Part shown: positions 44,925 to 54,211 of the stretch, piece by piece
Layout of the letters: every line of letters begins with the position of its first letter
Numbering within the stretch: position 1 is the first letter of the stretch
Source of the DNA: Streptomyces sp. Tue 6430
GTDB taxonomy: Bacteria; Actinomycetota; Actinomycetes; Streptomycetales; Streptomycetaceae
Length of the DNA stretch: 64,000 nucleotides
Direction: 5' to 3'
Assembly: GCA_021568835.1 (NCBI GenBank)
Contig: JAKGSH010000006.1
Coordinates: forward strand, 48,437 to 112,436
Translations under genes and position numbers: made by a program
Notes under the pieces: generated by a model
What the model was told of the DNA's origin: nothing
Database searches by the model: none
The model's input: only the letters and a program-made list of their open reading frames with translations

Positions 44925-47323
44925 GTGAGACCCCATCCCCGCAAGCGGACCACGCTCGGAGCAGCCCTGCTCTCCGCCGCCGCGCTGCTCGCCGTCGGCG
45001 TCCAGGCGGCGCCCGCGGTGGCGAAGCCCGCCGCCCCCCACCCCACCCCCTGCGCACCGGCGGCCTCCCCGCCGACCTCACCCCCGCCCAGCGCGGCGCG
45101 CTCATCGCGGACGCCCGGTCCGCGGAGGCACGGACGGCGGACTCCCTCGGCCTCGGCGCCCAGGAGAAGCTCGTCGTCAGGGACGTCGTCAAGGACAACG
45201 ACGGTACCGTGCACACCCGTTACGAGCGCACCTACGCGGGCCTGCCGGTGCTCGGCGGCGACCTCGTCGTGCACACGCCCCCGGCCTCCGCGGCCGCCGG
45301 CACGGTCAGCACGACCTTCAACAACAACCGCCGCACCGTCTCGGTCGCGTCCACGACCGCGACGTACGGCAAGGCCGCCGCCGAGCGCGCGGCGCTGAAG
45401 GCCGCCGAGGCGCTCGACGCGCAGGACCCCGTCGCCGACACCGCCCGCAAGGTGGTCTGGGCGGGCCAGGGCACTCCGAAGCTCGCCTGGGAGACCGTCG
45501 TCGGCGGACTCCAGGACGACGGCACCCCGAGCAGGCTGCACGTCGTCACCGACGCCGCCACGGGTGCCGAACTCCACCGCTTCGAGGACGTCAAGACCGG
45601 TACCGGCAACAGCCAGTACAGCGGAACGGTCACCATCGGCACCGCGCTGTCCGGCTCGACGTACCAGCTGAACGACACCGCGCGCGGCGGCCACAAGACG
45701 TACAGCCTCAGCAACGGCACCTCCGGCACCGGCACCCTGATGACCGACGCCGACGACACCTGGGGGACCGGCTCCGGCTCCAACACCCAGACCGCGGGCG
45801 TCGACGCGCACTTCGGCGCCCAGACCACCTGGGACTTCTACAAGAACACCTTCGGCCGCAGCGGCATCAAGAACGACGGCGTCGCCGCCTACTCGCGCGT
45901 CCACTACAGCACGGCGTACGTCAACGCCTTCTGGGACGACAGCTGCTTCTGCATGACCTACGGCGACGGCACCGGCGGCACCCACGCGCTGACCTCGCTG
46001 GACGTGGCCGGACACGAGATGACCCACGGAGTCACCTCCAACACCGCGAACCTCAACTACAGCGGTGAGTCCGGCGGGTTGAACGAGGCGACCTCGGACA
46101 TCTTCGGCGCCGGCGTGGAGTTCTACGCGGCGAACTCCTCCGACGTCGGTGACTACCTCATCGGCGAGAAGATCGACATCAACGGCGACGGCACGCCGCT
46201 GCGTTACATGGACAAGCCGAGCAAGGACGGCTCGTCGAAGGACAGCTGGTACTCCGGCATCGGCTCGATCGACGTGCACTACTCCTCGGGCCCGGCGAAC
46301 CACATGTTCTACCTGCTCTCCGAGGGCAGCGGCACCAAGACCATCAACGGCGTCACCTACACCAGCACGACCTCCGACGGCGTCGCCGTCACGGGCATCG
46401 GCCGGGCCGCCGCGCTGCAGATCTGGTACAAGGCGCTGACGACGTACATGACGTCCAGCACCAACTACGCCGGCGCCCGCACCGCCGCCCTCAACGCGGC
46501 CGCCGCGCTCTACGGCACCGGCTCCACCCAGTACGCCGGAGTCGGCAACGCCTTCGCCGGCATCAACGTCGGCGGCCACATCACCCCGCCCGGCAGCGGC
46601 GTCACCGTCACCAACCCGGGCAGCCAGTCCGCCACGGTCGGCACCGCCGTCAACCTCCAGATCACCGCGAGCAGCACCAACGGCGGCGCCCTGACCTACG
46701 CCGCGACCGGTCTGCCCGCCGGCCTGTCGATCAACTCCGCCACCGGCCTGATCTCCGGCACCCCGACCACCGCCGGCTCCTCCGGCACCACCGTCACGGT
46801 GACCGACAGCACCGGCGCGACCGGCACCGCGGCCTTCACCTGGACGGTCTCCACCGGTGGTGGCGGCACCTGCACCTCCACCCAGCTCCTGGGCAACGCC
46901 GGCTTCGAGTCCGGCAACACCGGCTGGACCGCCAGCAGCGGGGTCATCACCAACTCCAGCAGCCAGGCCGCCCACGGCGGTTCCTACAAGGCCTGGCTGG
47001 ACGGTTACGGCTCCACCCACACCGACACGCTCACCCAGTCGGTCGCCGTCCCGAGCGGCTGCAAGGCGACCCTCACCTTCTGGCTGCACGTCGACAGCGC
47101 GGAGACCACCACCGGCACCGCCTACGACAAGCTGACGGTCACCGCCGGATCGACCACGCTGGCCACCTACTCCAACCTCGACAAGGCGACCGGGTACACG
47201 CAGAAGACCTTCGACCTGTCCTCGTTCGCCGGGTCCACCGTCGCCCTCAAGTTCACGGGCGTCGAGGACTCCTCCCTCCAGACCAGCTTCGTCGTGGACG
47301 ACACCGCCCTGACGACCGGCTGA
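44925..47323 (+). CDS. Secreted neutral zinc metalloprotease (peptidase M4), frameshifted near the start
   Basis: 799 residues after one added base near 45052. Signal peptide: PRKRTTLGAALLSAAALLAVG then VQAAPAVA. FTP/PepSY-like propeptide (about 45-210). The thermolysin catalytic domain has DVAGHEMTHGVTS (HExxH, about 364-368), the third zinc ligand Glu in GGLNEATSDIFG (about 384-392) and the transition-state His in DVHYSSGPANHMFYLL. After it come a putative Ig-like domain (about 565-645, GLPAGLSINSATGLISGTP) and a C-terminal jelly-roll/P-like domain (about 650-799, NAGFESGNTGWTASSG). GTG at 44925 follows GGAGGAG. The role is extracellular protein breakdown. Confidence 0.95.
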
Positions 47324-47345
47324 CCGGCTTTCCGCCCCAGGGGGA

Positions 47346-47384
47346 GACGTCCCGCACGCGAGTTTCCCGCGCGTGCGGGACGTC
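47346..47384. terminator. Bidirectional terminator between M4 protease and GH64 gene
   Basis: gacgtcccgcacgcg (47346-47360) and cgcgtgcgggacgtc (47370-47384) are perfectly complementary: a 15-bp stem with a 9-base loop, sitting between the two convergent stops (47323 and 47393). Symmetric, so it can serve both strands. Confidence 0.85.
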
Positions 47385-47392
47385 CGCCGTCC

Positions 47393-48586
47393 TCAGCTCA
47401 GCGGGTCGAGCGTCAGGTACGCCTGGAGCGGCGACCCGTCGTGCACGAGCGACTCGTGACGGCCGACGTCGTCGAAGGCGAACGCGTACGCCTTCCCGTC
47501 GGCCATCTGCGCGTGGATCGCGCGGGCGTAGTGGTCGGTCACCGCGTCCTGGTAGAAGCCCGCCGACGTGGTGTCCGGCTGGTTCGGGTTGACCAGCAGG
47601 GTGGAGCGGTGGAACCCGGCGCACAGGGTGCGGGAGATCGGCCCGCGCACGGCGTCGTTGGGGGCGTCCAGCAGGCGGTGGCAGCCGAACACGCTGTCCG
47701 CGTCGGGCTTCTGGAAGCCGGTGACCACGGCGCCCGAACCGTTGGTGAAGTTCATGACGCCGCCGGAGACCCGGCCGTAGTACTTCGTGCCCGGCTGGTC
47801 CGCGAACGGCGTCACCGTCAGCGTCGAGGTCGTGTACTTCTGCCAGACCCGGTTGATGTAGTCGTCCAGCACGGTACGGGGCAGCGCCCCGGTCTCGACG
47901 CCGTACAACGGGGACAGCGCCCGCAGGACGGTGCCGTCGGAACGGGTCTGGATCAGGTTCGCCCAGCCGCCGGCCTGTCCGCGCAGGGCGTTGAAGAAGC
48001 CGTTGTAGCCGCCCGCCTTGAGGCGGCCGGTGCTCACCGTGCTCCCGTCGGCGCGCTGCACGCCGACCGAGTAGGGCGCGGAGAACATGTCGACCTGGGT
48101 GCTGTTGAGCCACAGCCCGGCGTCGTTGAGCGTGTACTCCGACCAGTTGAACAGGATGTTCCGGTTGGGGTCGCTCGGATTCTGCACGGCCGGCTGCACG
48201 AGCCCGCCCGTGGTCAGCCTGAACACCAGCTTCTGGCCGTACGAGAAGTAGATGCGGCCGGAGAACCTGGGGATCCGGATGGTCGCCGACTGCCCGGCCG
48301 CCGGGCCCGTGATCGAGGCGTCCGGCGCCGGAGTGGGCGGGTTGCCGCCGGCGGGCCACGCGTGGAAGGTGCCGTTCGCGTCGGCCCAGCCCTGCTGACC
48401 CGTCGTCAGGAGGGTGCCGAGGTTGTAGACGTAGAGGGGTTCGCCGCGCCCGGAGTTGTTGGTGATCTTGAGCGGGACGGTGGCCGGGACGGCCGCCTGG
48501 GCCGGTGGCCCCAGGGTGAGCAACGTGCCGACGAGTGCGGCGGCTCCTGCCGCAGCCGCCAGCCGGGACCTGAGTGTGCGAAGCAC
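47393..48586 (-). CDS. Secreted beta-1,3-glucanase, GH64 (laminaripentaose-producing type)
   Basis: 397 residues, intact. Signal peptide: LAAAAGAAALVGTLLTLGP then PAQA, cleavage about residue 31-32. The mature GH64 domain starts VPLKITNNSGRGEPLYVYNLG. Glu150 (FNWSEYTL) and Asp166 (STQVDMFSAPYS) are 16 residues apart, the same spacing as the catalytic pair reported for Streptomyces laminaripentaose-producing beta-1,3-glucanase. It would degrade fungal or plant beta-1,3-glucan. GTG at 48586 after GGAGG. A 16-bp LacI-type palindrome lies 47 bases upstream. Confidence 0.93.
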   Translation of the reverse strand: MLRTLRSRLAAAAGAAALVGTLLTLGPPAQAAVPATVPLKITNNSGRGEPLYVYNLGTLLTTGQQGWADANGTFHAWPAGGNPPTPAPDASITGPAAGQSATIRIPRFSGRIYFSYGQKLVFRLTTGGLVQPAVQNPSDPNRNILFNWSEYTLNDAGLWLNSTQVDMFSAPYSVGVQRADGSTVSTGRLKAGGYNGFFNALRGQAGGWANLIQTRSDGTVLRALSPLYGVETGALPRTVLDDYINRVWQKYTTSTLTVTPFADQPGTKYYGRVSGGVMNFTNGSGAVVTGFQKPDADSVFGCHRLLDAPNDAVRGPISRTLCAGFHRSTLLVNPNQPDTTSAGFYQDAVTDHYARAIHAQMADGKAYAFAFDDVGRHESLVHDGSPLQAYLTLDPLS

Positions 48587-48926
48587 TCTCCACCTCCGTG
48601 CGGGTAGGCCTGTGGGGGTTGGTCCGTACCTTGTGAGAGCGCTCTCACGATGGCGTCAGGATGTGAGCATGTCAATGGTCGCGTGTGAGATGCGCGCGAG
48701 ATGCGCGCGCGGCGTGCACGGGATGCGCACGAAGACCCGCACGAAGATCTGCGCGAAGATCCCTGCGAAGGGGCGCCCGCGGCGTGTTCGTCGCGGGCGC
48801 CCGGACGGCGGTTCCGGCGGGGTGCGGGCCCGGGTGGGTCCGGGACGGGGCCGGCCGATGTCGTTGCGTGCGCCGGGGGAATCGGCCGCGCCGGGACCCG
48901 GCGCCCCCGTTCCCCGTCGCCCGGCC
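48587..48926. other. Upstream region of the GH64 gene with operator and short repeats
   Basis: 340 bases without a gene. It holds the LacI-type operator (48633-48648) and, further up, imperfect tandem 12-13-bp repeats (gcacgaagaccc, gcacgaagatct, gcgcgaagatcc) at about 48728-48772, plus a repeated atgcgcgcg motif near 48690-48712. Frames across it are arginine-rich junk. Confidence 0.65.
48633..48648. promoter_or_regulatory. LacI/GalR-type operator: perfect 16-bp palindrome
   Basis: GTGAGAGCGCTCTCAC, perfectly symmetric, 47 bases upstream of the GH64 start. The core GAGAGCGCTCTC is close to operators of Streptomyces sugar repressors of the LacI family (CebR-type sites are TGGGAGCGCTCCCA). 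This implies induction of the glucanase by a glucan-derived sugar. No LacI gene is in the window. Confidence 0.85.
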
Positions 48927-49547
48927 CTACTCGAAGCGCGAGGCGTCGCCCGCTCCGTACCGGACGATCTCCGCCCCGCCTCCCGAGAAGTCGATGACCG
49001 TCGTCGGCTCGGTGCCGCATTCCCCGGAGTCGAGCACCCCGTCCACGGAGTGGTCGAGCCGGTCCTTGATCTCCCAGCCCTGGGTCATCGGCTCCTCCTC
49101 GCCCGGCAGCAGCAGCGTGCTGGACAGCAGGGGCTCGCCGAGTTCGGTCAGCAGTGCCTGGGTGACGACGTGGTCGGGGATGCGCACGCCCACCGTCTTC
49201 TTCTTCGGGTGCTGGAGCATGCGCGGCACCTCCTTCGTCGCCGGGAGGATGAAGGTGTAACTGCCGGGCGTGGAGGCCTTGATCGCGCGGAACACGTCGT
49301 TGTCGACGTGCACGAACTGTCCGAGCTGCGCGAAGTCCTGGCAGACCAGGGTGAAATGGTGCTTGTCGTCCAGTTCGCGGATGGCCCGGATCCGGTCGAC
49401 GCCGTCGCGGCTGCCGATCCGGCAGCCGAGCGCGTAGCAGGAGTCCGTCGGGTACGCGATCAGCGCGTCCGCCCGGATGGCCGCCGCGACCTGGGCGATG
49501 GTGCGCGGCTGCGGGTTGTCGGGGTGAACGTCGTAGTACTTCGCCAT
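48927..49547 (-). CDS. YrdC/Sua5/YciO-family protein (putative L-threonylcarbamoyladenylate synthase)
   Basis: 206 residues, intact. YrdC fold with ATP/threonine-binding motifs: LIAYPTDSCYALGCRIG, IRAIRELDDKHHFTLVCQD, PGSYTFILPATKEVPR, KKKTVGVRIPDH and SSTLLLPGEEEP. The sequence looks more like the YciO branch (KYYDVHPDNPQPRTI start) than TsaC, so a role in tRNA t6A synthesis is uncertain. ATG at 49547; no clear ribosome-binding site. Divergent from marR with only 76 bases between. Confidence 0.85.
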   Translation of the reverse strand: MAKYYDVHPDNPQPRTIAQVAAAIRADALIAYPTDSCYALGCRIGSRDGVDRIRAIRELDDKHHFTLVCQDFAQLGQFVHVDNDVFRAIKASTPGSYTFILPATKEVPRMLQHPKKKTVGVRIPDHVVTQALLTELGEPLLSSTLLLPGEEEPMTQGWEIKDRLDHSVDGVLDSGECGTEPTTVIDFSGGGAEIVRYGAGDASRFE

Positions 49548-49586
49548 TGGGGGAGCTTATGCCGTGCGGCACGGAACCGGCCTTTT

Positions 49587-49616
49587 TTGACATGGGTATG
49601 AGGGCATACCTATCCT
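49587..49616 (+). promoter_or_regulatory. Promoter of the MarR gene, probably giving a leaderless mRNA
   Basis: TTGACA (49587-49592), 18-base spacer, TATCCT (49611-49616). The -10 ends 7 bases before the ATG at 49624, so transcription should start at or next to the start codon. No ribosome-binding site precedes the ATG, consistent with a leaderless message. Confidence 0.7.
49595..49610. promoter_or_regulatory. Inverted repeat GGTATG-N4-CATACC between -35 and -10 (likely MarR operator)
   Basis: Perfect 6-bp arms with 4-base spacing, lying exactly inside the promoter spacer of the MarR gene. Binding here would block RNA polymerase, the classical arrangement for autorepression by a MarR dimer. 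Confidence 0.7.
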
Positions 49617-49623
49617 GGCTGTC

Positions 49624-50097
49624 ATGTCCGACACCAGCGCGCCCTCCGGGGGCACCGACCGCACGGCCTCCGAGCTGGCGGCCTGCCTCCCCGCGCTGCA
49701 CCGGGCCCTGGACCGCCGGGTGGCTTCCACCTACCCGCACCCCAAGCCGCCCGAGGGACAGCTCCTGCTGCTGAGGTTCGTCGCGCAGCACGAGGGCACC
49801 ACCGTGCGCGAGGCCGCCGACGCCCTGCTGATGAAGCCCAACAACGTCAGCGTCCTGGTCTCCCGGATGACCGAGCTGGGCATGCTGGAACGCCGCCGGG
49901 ACAGCACCGACAAACGCGTCGCCCGCCTGTACCCGACGGCGACCTCCCGGCGGCGCCTCGCCGAGGTCCGCGATCTGGAGACCGGCTGCCTCTCCGAGGC
50001 CCTGCTCTCCCTCACCGACGGCGAGATGGACGCCCTCGGCTCCGCGATCGGCGCCCTCACCTCCCTGACGCGCCACCTGCACGCCGCCGCGCACTGA
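49624..50097 (+). CDS. MarR-family transcriptional regulator
   Basis: 157 residues, intact. Winged helix: EGQLLLLRFVAQHEGTTVRE, recognition helix region MKPNNVSVLVSRMTELGML, and wing RRRDSTDKRVARLYPT. Long helices at both ends form the dimer interface. ATG at 49624 sits at the predicted transcription start. The MFS exporter follows 211 bases later on the same strand, the usual pairing of a drug-sensing repressor with its efflux pump. Confidence 0.92.
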   Translation: MSDTSAPSGGTDRTASELAACLPALHRALDRRVASTYPHPKPPEGQLLLLRFVAQHEGTTVREAADALLMKPNNVSVLVSRMTELGMLERRRDSTDKRVARLYPTATSRRRLAEVRDLETGCLSEALLSLTDGEMDALGSAIGALTSLTRHLHAAAH

Positions 50098-50308
50098 ACC
50101 GGGCAGGCCCTCCGGGTCCGTGACCCGGACCCCGGGCGTGCGCTGCCCCGGACCCCGGGCGCCGCGTCCCGGGGCGCCGTCGCTCGCGGGTCCCCGTAAG
50201 TCACCCGGTGGGCGCCGTCCGCCTCCTCGGCCGACCCGTACCCACCCTTTCGCGGAACCCCGTCGTACCACCCCGTCGTACAACCCCGTACACAGACAAG
50301 GCTTCTCC

Positions 50309-51900
50309 ATGCCGTCCACCACCGTGGATCACTCCGGCGTGTCCGTGCACGCCGCGGCGCGGCCGTCGGCCACCGGCCGCTTCCGCTCCAACCCCTGGCT
50401 CACCCTCTGCGCGGTCGCCTTCGGCCTGTTCATGGTCCAGCTGGACGCGTCCGTCGTCGCCATCGCCAACCCCGAGATCGGCCGCGACCTCCAGGCCTCC
50501 ACCGCCGACCTCCAGTGGGTCACCAACTCCTACCTGCTGGCCCTCGCCGCCACCCTGATCCTCGGCGGCAAACTCGGCGACCGCTTCGGCCGGCGCACCT
50601 TCTACCTCATCGGCGTCGTCGGCTTCGCCGTCTCCTCGGTCGCCATCGGACTGTCCGGCTCCATCACCGGCGTCATCGCCTTCCGCGCCCTCCAGGGCGT
50701 CTTCGGAGGCCTGCTCATGCCCAACACCCTGGGGCTGCTGCGGGCGGTGTTCCCGCCGAAGAAGTTCGGCATGGCCGTCGGCATCTGGGCCATGGTGTCC
50801 GCCGTCTCCACCGCCCTCGGCCCGATCGTGGGCGGCCTGCTCGTCGAGCACGTCGACTGGGAGTCGGTGTTCTACATCAACCTGCCCATCGGCGTCGTGG
50901 CGTTCGCCTTCAGCGCCCTCGTGCTGCCGCAGTCGCGGAACTCCACCGGACACCACCGCTTCGACGTGCCCGGCGTCCTGCTGCTCGCCGTCGGCCTGAT
51001 CGTCCTCGTCCTCGGCGTCGTCAAGGGGGAGACCTGGGGCTGGGCCTCCGCGGGCACCTGGGGCGCCCTCCTCGCCGGACTCCTCGTCCTCGCCGTCTTC
51101 GGCTGGTACGAGACCCGTGTCGAGCATCCGCTGCTGCCGATGCGTCTGTTCCGCAGCCGCTCGCTGACCGTCGGCGCGGTCATCACCGCGCTCAACTTCT
51201 TCGTCCTGCTCGGCGCGATCTTCTTCATCATGCTGTACCTGCAGAACGTGCGCGGCTACACCCCCGTCGAGGCCGGTGTGCGCACCCTTCCGCTCAGCCT
51301 CGCCTCGCTGGTCGCCTCCCCCTCGGCGCGGCCCTCACCGCCCGCTTCGGCGCCCGCTTCTGCATGCCGCTGGGCATGACCCTCCAGGCCGCCGCCTGCT
51401 TCGGCCTGCTCACGTGGTCCACGGACTCCTCCTACGCCACCATGTGGCCGCCGTTCGTCGCGCTCGGGCTCGGCGTCGGCATGGTGCTGGCCGCCTCCTC
51501 GGACGCCATCGTCGGCAACGCCCCGGTCCGGGACGGCGGAGTCGCGGGCGGCCTCCAGGCCACCACACTCCAGATCGGCGGCGCCCTCGGCACCTCCGTC
51601 CTGGTCTCCGTGATCAGCGCCCGGGTCGGCTCCACGCTCGGCGGCGAACTCACCCGGGCCGGAGTCCCGGCGGCCGCGGCCGCCGGGTTCGGGGAGGCCG
51701 AGGACACGGTCGCCATGGGCGTCGCCCCCGTCTCCGGGACCATGCCGGAGCAACTGCGGGCGGCCGTGGTCGAAGGCAGCGGCCAGGCCTTCATGAACGG
51801 CCTGCACGCGGCCTCCCTCGTCACGGGTCTGCTGTGCCTGGTCGGCGCGGTGGTGGCCGCCGCGGGCCTGGGCAGCAGGTCCTCCGCCTCCGCCCACTGA
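50309..51900 (+). CDS. MFS efflux transporter, DHA2 (14-helix) family, frameshifted
   Basis: 530 residues after one added base near 51320 (before LGAALTARFGARF). Starts with LTLCAVAFGLFMVQLDASVVAIANPEIGRDL, motif A-like GGKLGDRFGRRTFYLIG, motif C-like GPIVGGLL, and helices through ALVLPQ, LLLAVGLIVLVLGVV and NFFVLLGAIFFIMLYLQNVR, to C-terminal VTGLLCLVGAVVAAAGL. Proton-driven export of drugs or secondary metabolites is likely; substrate unknown. ATG at 50309 (no strong ribosome-binding site). Probably controlled by the upstream MarR. A strong terminator follows. Confidence 0.9.
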
Positions 51901-52466
51901 CACGACCCCACCCGCCTCGATCCGCCCCGCGTCCTACCGACGCGGGGCGGATCGAGGCGCTTCAGGACCCGTGCCCGGTCCTTGCCCGTGCCCGCGCGCC
52001 GGCCTGTGCCGTGCACCGGTCGCTGCCGGGCCGAGGCCCGTGCCGGGCGGGTCGGGCGGAGCGGCCGTGAGCACGCCGTCACGGCGAGACGTCCGCCCGC
52101 CGCGCCCGGGCGGAGTCGGAGTCGACCCGGGCGGGCGTCTGCTCGCCGGTGCGAACGGCGGACGTCGGCGCGCGTCGCCCTTCGGGCGCCTGATCACGCG
52201 GTCCGGCCGGACGGCTCGGCTCTCGGTGGTGCGCTGCCCCGCCCCGGCCGGGCGGGGCCTCACCGGACCGGGGACCGCGACCGGCCGTCCCGCGAGCCGG
52301 GGCGTGAGCCGGGTGTGCCCGCCCCGCCGGAGGCTCCGTCCGTCCGCCCCGTCGTGGGCGGGGCCGGACGCGGTTCGGGCCGGTGCCGGCACCGGTGAGG
52401 TAACGTCCCTGACCGATATGACGGGTTCGGCCCGCAGGGGCCCTGAGGGACGAGGAGCGCGCCGAC
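51901..52466. other. Region between MFS gene and PucR-type regulator
   Basis: 566 bases. It contains the terminator at 51914-51958; beyond that I see no gene or clear motif. Frames on both strands are Arg/Pro/Ala-rich without family patterns. Confidence 0.6.
51914..51958 (+). terminator. Strong hairpin terminator after MFS gene
   Basis: gcctcgatccgccccgcgtc and gacgcggggcggatcgaggc are perfectly complementary: a 20-bp stem with a 5-base loop (ctacc), 13 bases after the stop at 51900. No U-run, as is common for Streptomyces terminators. Confidence 0.88.
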
Positions 52467-54050
52467 ATGACCGGCCGGGACGACGGGCGCCGTCACACGG
52501 GCGTGACGGCGCCGGGGCACACCGACGCGACGTGGGCGCAGGAACTGCTGGACCACCTGCGTCCCACCGGACGCGACGTCGCCAGGATCGTCGACTGGCT
52601 CGGCGTCACCGTCGACGCGGCCGTCTCCCTGCGGGACGGGAACGGCACGCCCCTCGCGGGAGCCTCCACACCGCTCGACGAGGGTCTGGTGACGGACATC
52701 GTCACCGGCCGTCTCGCCTCCGCCTCCTGGGAGGGCGACGGCCGCCACCTGCGGATGATCCGCGTCGAACTGCCGCCGCCCGCCGCGGCCGGCGTGCTCG
52801 CCGTCGCCCGGACCGCGCCCTTCGACCGGCGCACCGCCGACATCGTGGCCCACACGGCCGCCGCCCTCGAGCTCCTGCTGCGCGCCCAGCGCACCGCCGC
52901 CACCGGACACCGCCTCGCGCGCGCCACCTCCGACCTGCGCCTGGCCATCCTCCAGCTGCTCATGGTCGAGGACACCAGTGCGGCCCGCAGGGTCGCCGCG
53001 GGCCTGTGGCCCGGCCTCCTCGACACCGACACCGCGTGCGTCTACGTCGTCGAGAGCAGCCCCGCGGACCGGGACCGGCTGGCCGAGGCCTGTATCGAGG
53101 CCACCCGCGAACAGAGCCTGGTGGTGCGCTGCCCGGCCGTGGACGCCCACGTCATCGTGGTGACCCCGCGCGACACCGCGGGCGCCGACCTGCGCGCCCT
53201 GTGTCACCGGCGGCACGACACCTTCCTCGGCGGCAGCGCCCGCCAGAGCCTGGCCCACACCGCCGCCGCCTACGGGCAGGCCGTCAGCGCGCTCGCCGTC
53301 GCCCGCTTCCGCCCCGACAAGACGGCCGTCTACGCCGAACGCACCCATCCCGAACGGCTGATGGACCCCGCCGCGCTGGGCGCCTGGACGAGCCGCCTGC
53401 TGCGCCCCCTCGACGCCCTCGCCCACCACACCCGCGCCGAGCTCCTCGCCACCACCCGGCTCGGCCTGGAGTTCACCGCCGTCAGCGCGGCGAAGGTGCT
53501 CGGCGTCAGCCGCAACACCGTCCGCGCGCGCATGGAACGCGTGGAGAACCTCCTCGGCGCGGACTTCTCCGACCTGGCCGCCCGCGCGGCCGTGCACCTC
53601 GCCCTGAACACCGAGGCCTGCCTGACCGAGGCCTGCCTGGCAGGGGACCGCCTGGCAGGGGACCGCCTGGCAGGGGACCGCCGTCCCCCGGCCGCCGCGC
53701 CCGCCCGCCTCGTCGACCTGCTCACCGGACCCGCGCTGCGCACCTGGGCGCACGACCTGCTCGCCCGCCTCGACGCCGACGGCCGCGACCTGCGCAGAAC
53801 CCTGCGCGCCTGGATCGCCGCCGGCGGCAACGCCGAACGGGCCGCCCAGCTCCTCGGCGTGCACGCCCAGACGGTCCGCGAACACGTACGCGGCGCCGAA
53901 CCCGTCCTCGAACGCCGGCTCCTCGCCGCGGGCAGCGACCTCTACGAGGTCGTCCTGGCCCACCTCGTGACCGGGGCGCTCGGCCCGCCCGGCCTGCACG
54001 CCGACCCGCACCCCGATCCGCCTCCCCGCCCCGACGGCCACCAGGCGTAA
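52467..54050 (+). CDS. PucR/CdaR-like transcriptional regulator
   Basis: 527 residues, intact. The N-terminal sensory part (1-160) is GAF-like. The central GGDEF-like/CdaR region is about 165-330. There are two helix-turn-helix segments: ELLATTRLGLEFTAVSAAKVL then GVSRNTVRARMERVENLLG (about 345-375), and the C-terminal AAGGNAERAAQLLGVHAQTVREHVR (about 450-475), as in PucR C-terminal domains. Three copies of a 15-bp unit (ctggcaggggaccgc) at about 53637-53681 give the linker repeat AGDRLAGDRLAGDR between them. ATG at 52467. The target is unknown; the P450/conservon operon is convergent downstream. Confidence 0.82.
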   Translation: MTGRDDGRRHTGVTAPGHTDATWAQELLDHLRPTGRDVARIVDWLGVTVDAAVSLRDGNGTPLAGASTPLDEGLVTDIVTGRLASASWEGDGRHLRMIRVELPPPAAAGVLAVARTAPFDRRTADIVAHTAAALELLLRAQRTAATGHRLARATSDLRLAILQLLMVEDTSAARRVAAGLWPGLLDTDTACVYVVESSPADRDRLAEACIEATREQSLVVRCPAVDAHVIVVTPRDTAGADLRALCHRRHDTFLGGSARQSLAHTAAAYGQAVSALAVARFRPDKTAVYAERTHPERLMDPAALGAWTSRLLRPLDALAHHTRAELLATTRLGLEFTAVSAAKVLGVSRNTVRARMERVENLLGADFSDLAARAAVHLALNTEACLTEACLAGDRLAGDRLAGDRRPPAAAPARLVDLLTGPALRTWAHDLLARLDADGRDLRRTLRAWIAAGGNAERAAQLLGVHAQTVREHVRGAEPVLERRLLAAGSDLYEVVLAHLVTGALGPPGLHADPHPDPPPRPDGHQA

Positions 54051-54066
54051 TCGGGCCATCCGGACG

Positions 54067-54082
54067 CACCTGTGCACAGGTG
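54067..54082. promoter_or_regulatory. Perfect 16-bp palindrome downstream of the PucR-type gene
   Basis: CACCTGTGCACAGGTG, perfectly symmetric, 16 bases after the regulator's stop and 130 bases beyond the end of the convergent P450 gene. It could fold as a weak terminator, but the unbroken symmetry without loop looks more like a protein-binding site. No partner is known. Confidence 0.6.
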
Positions 54083-54211
54083 AGCCCTCGAGCCCCGGGA
54101 GCGGGCACGGGCACGATTCACAAGCGGCACGCCCGGCACGTAGGTTCGACGTGCCGCGGGGGTCCGACCGGAACGGGGGACCGGTCGCACCCCCGCGCGC
54201 CGGGAGCGAGG

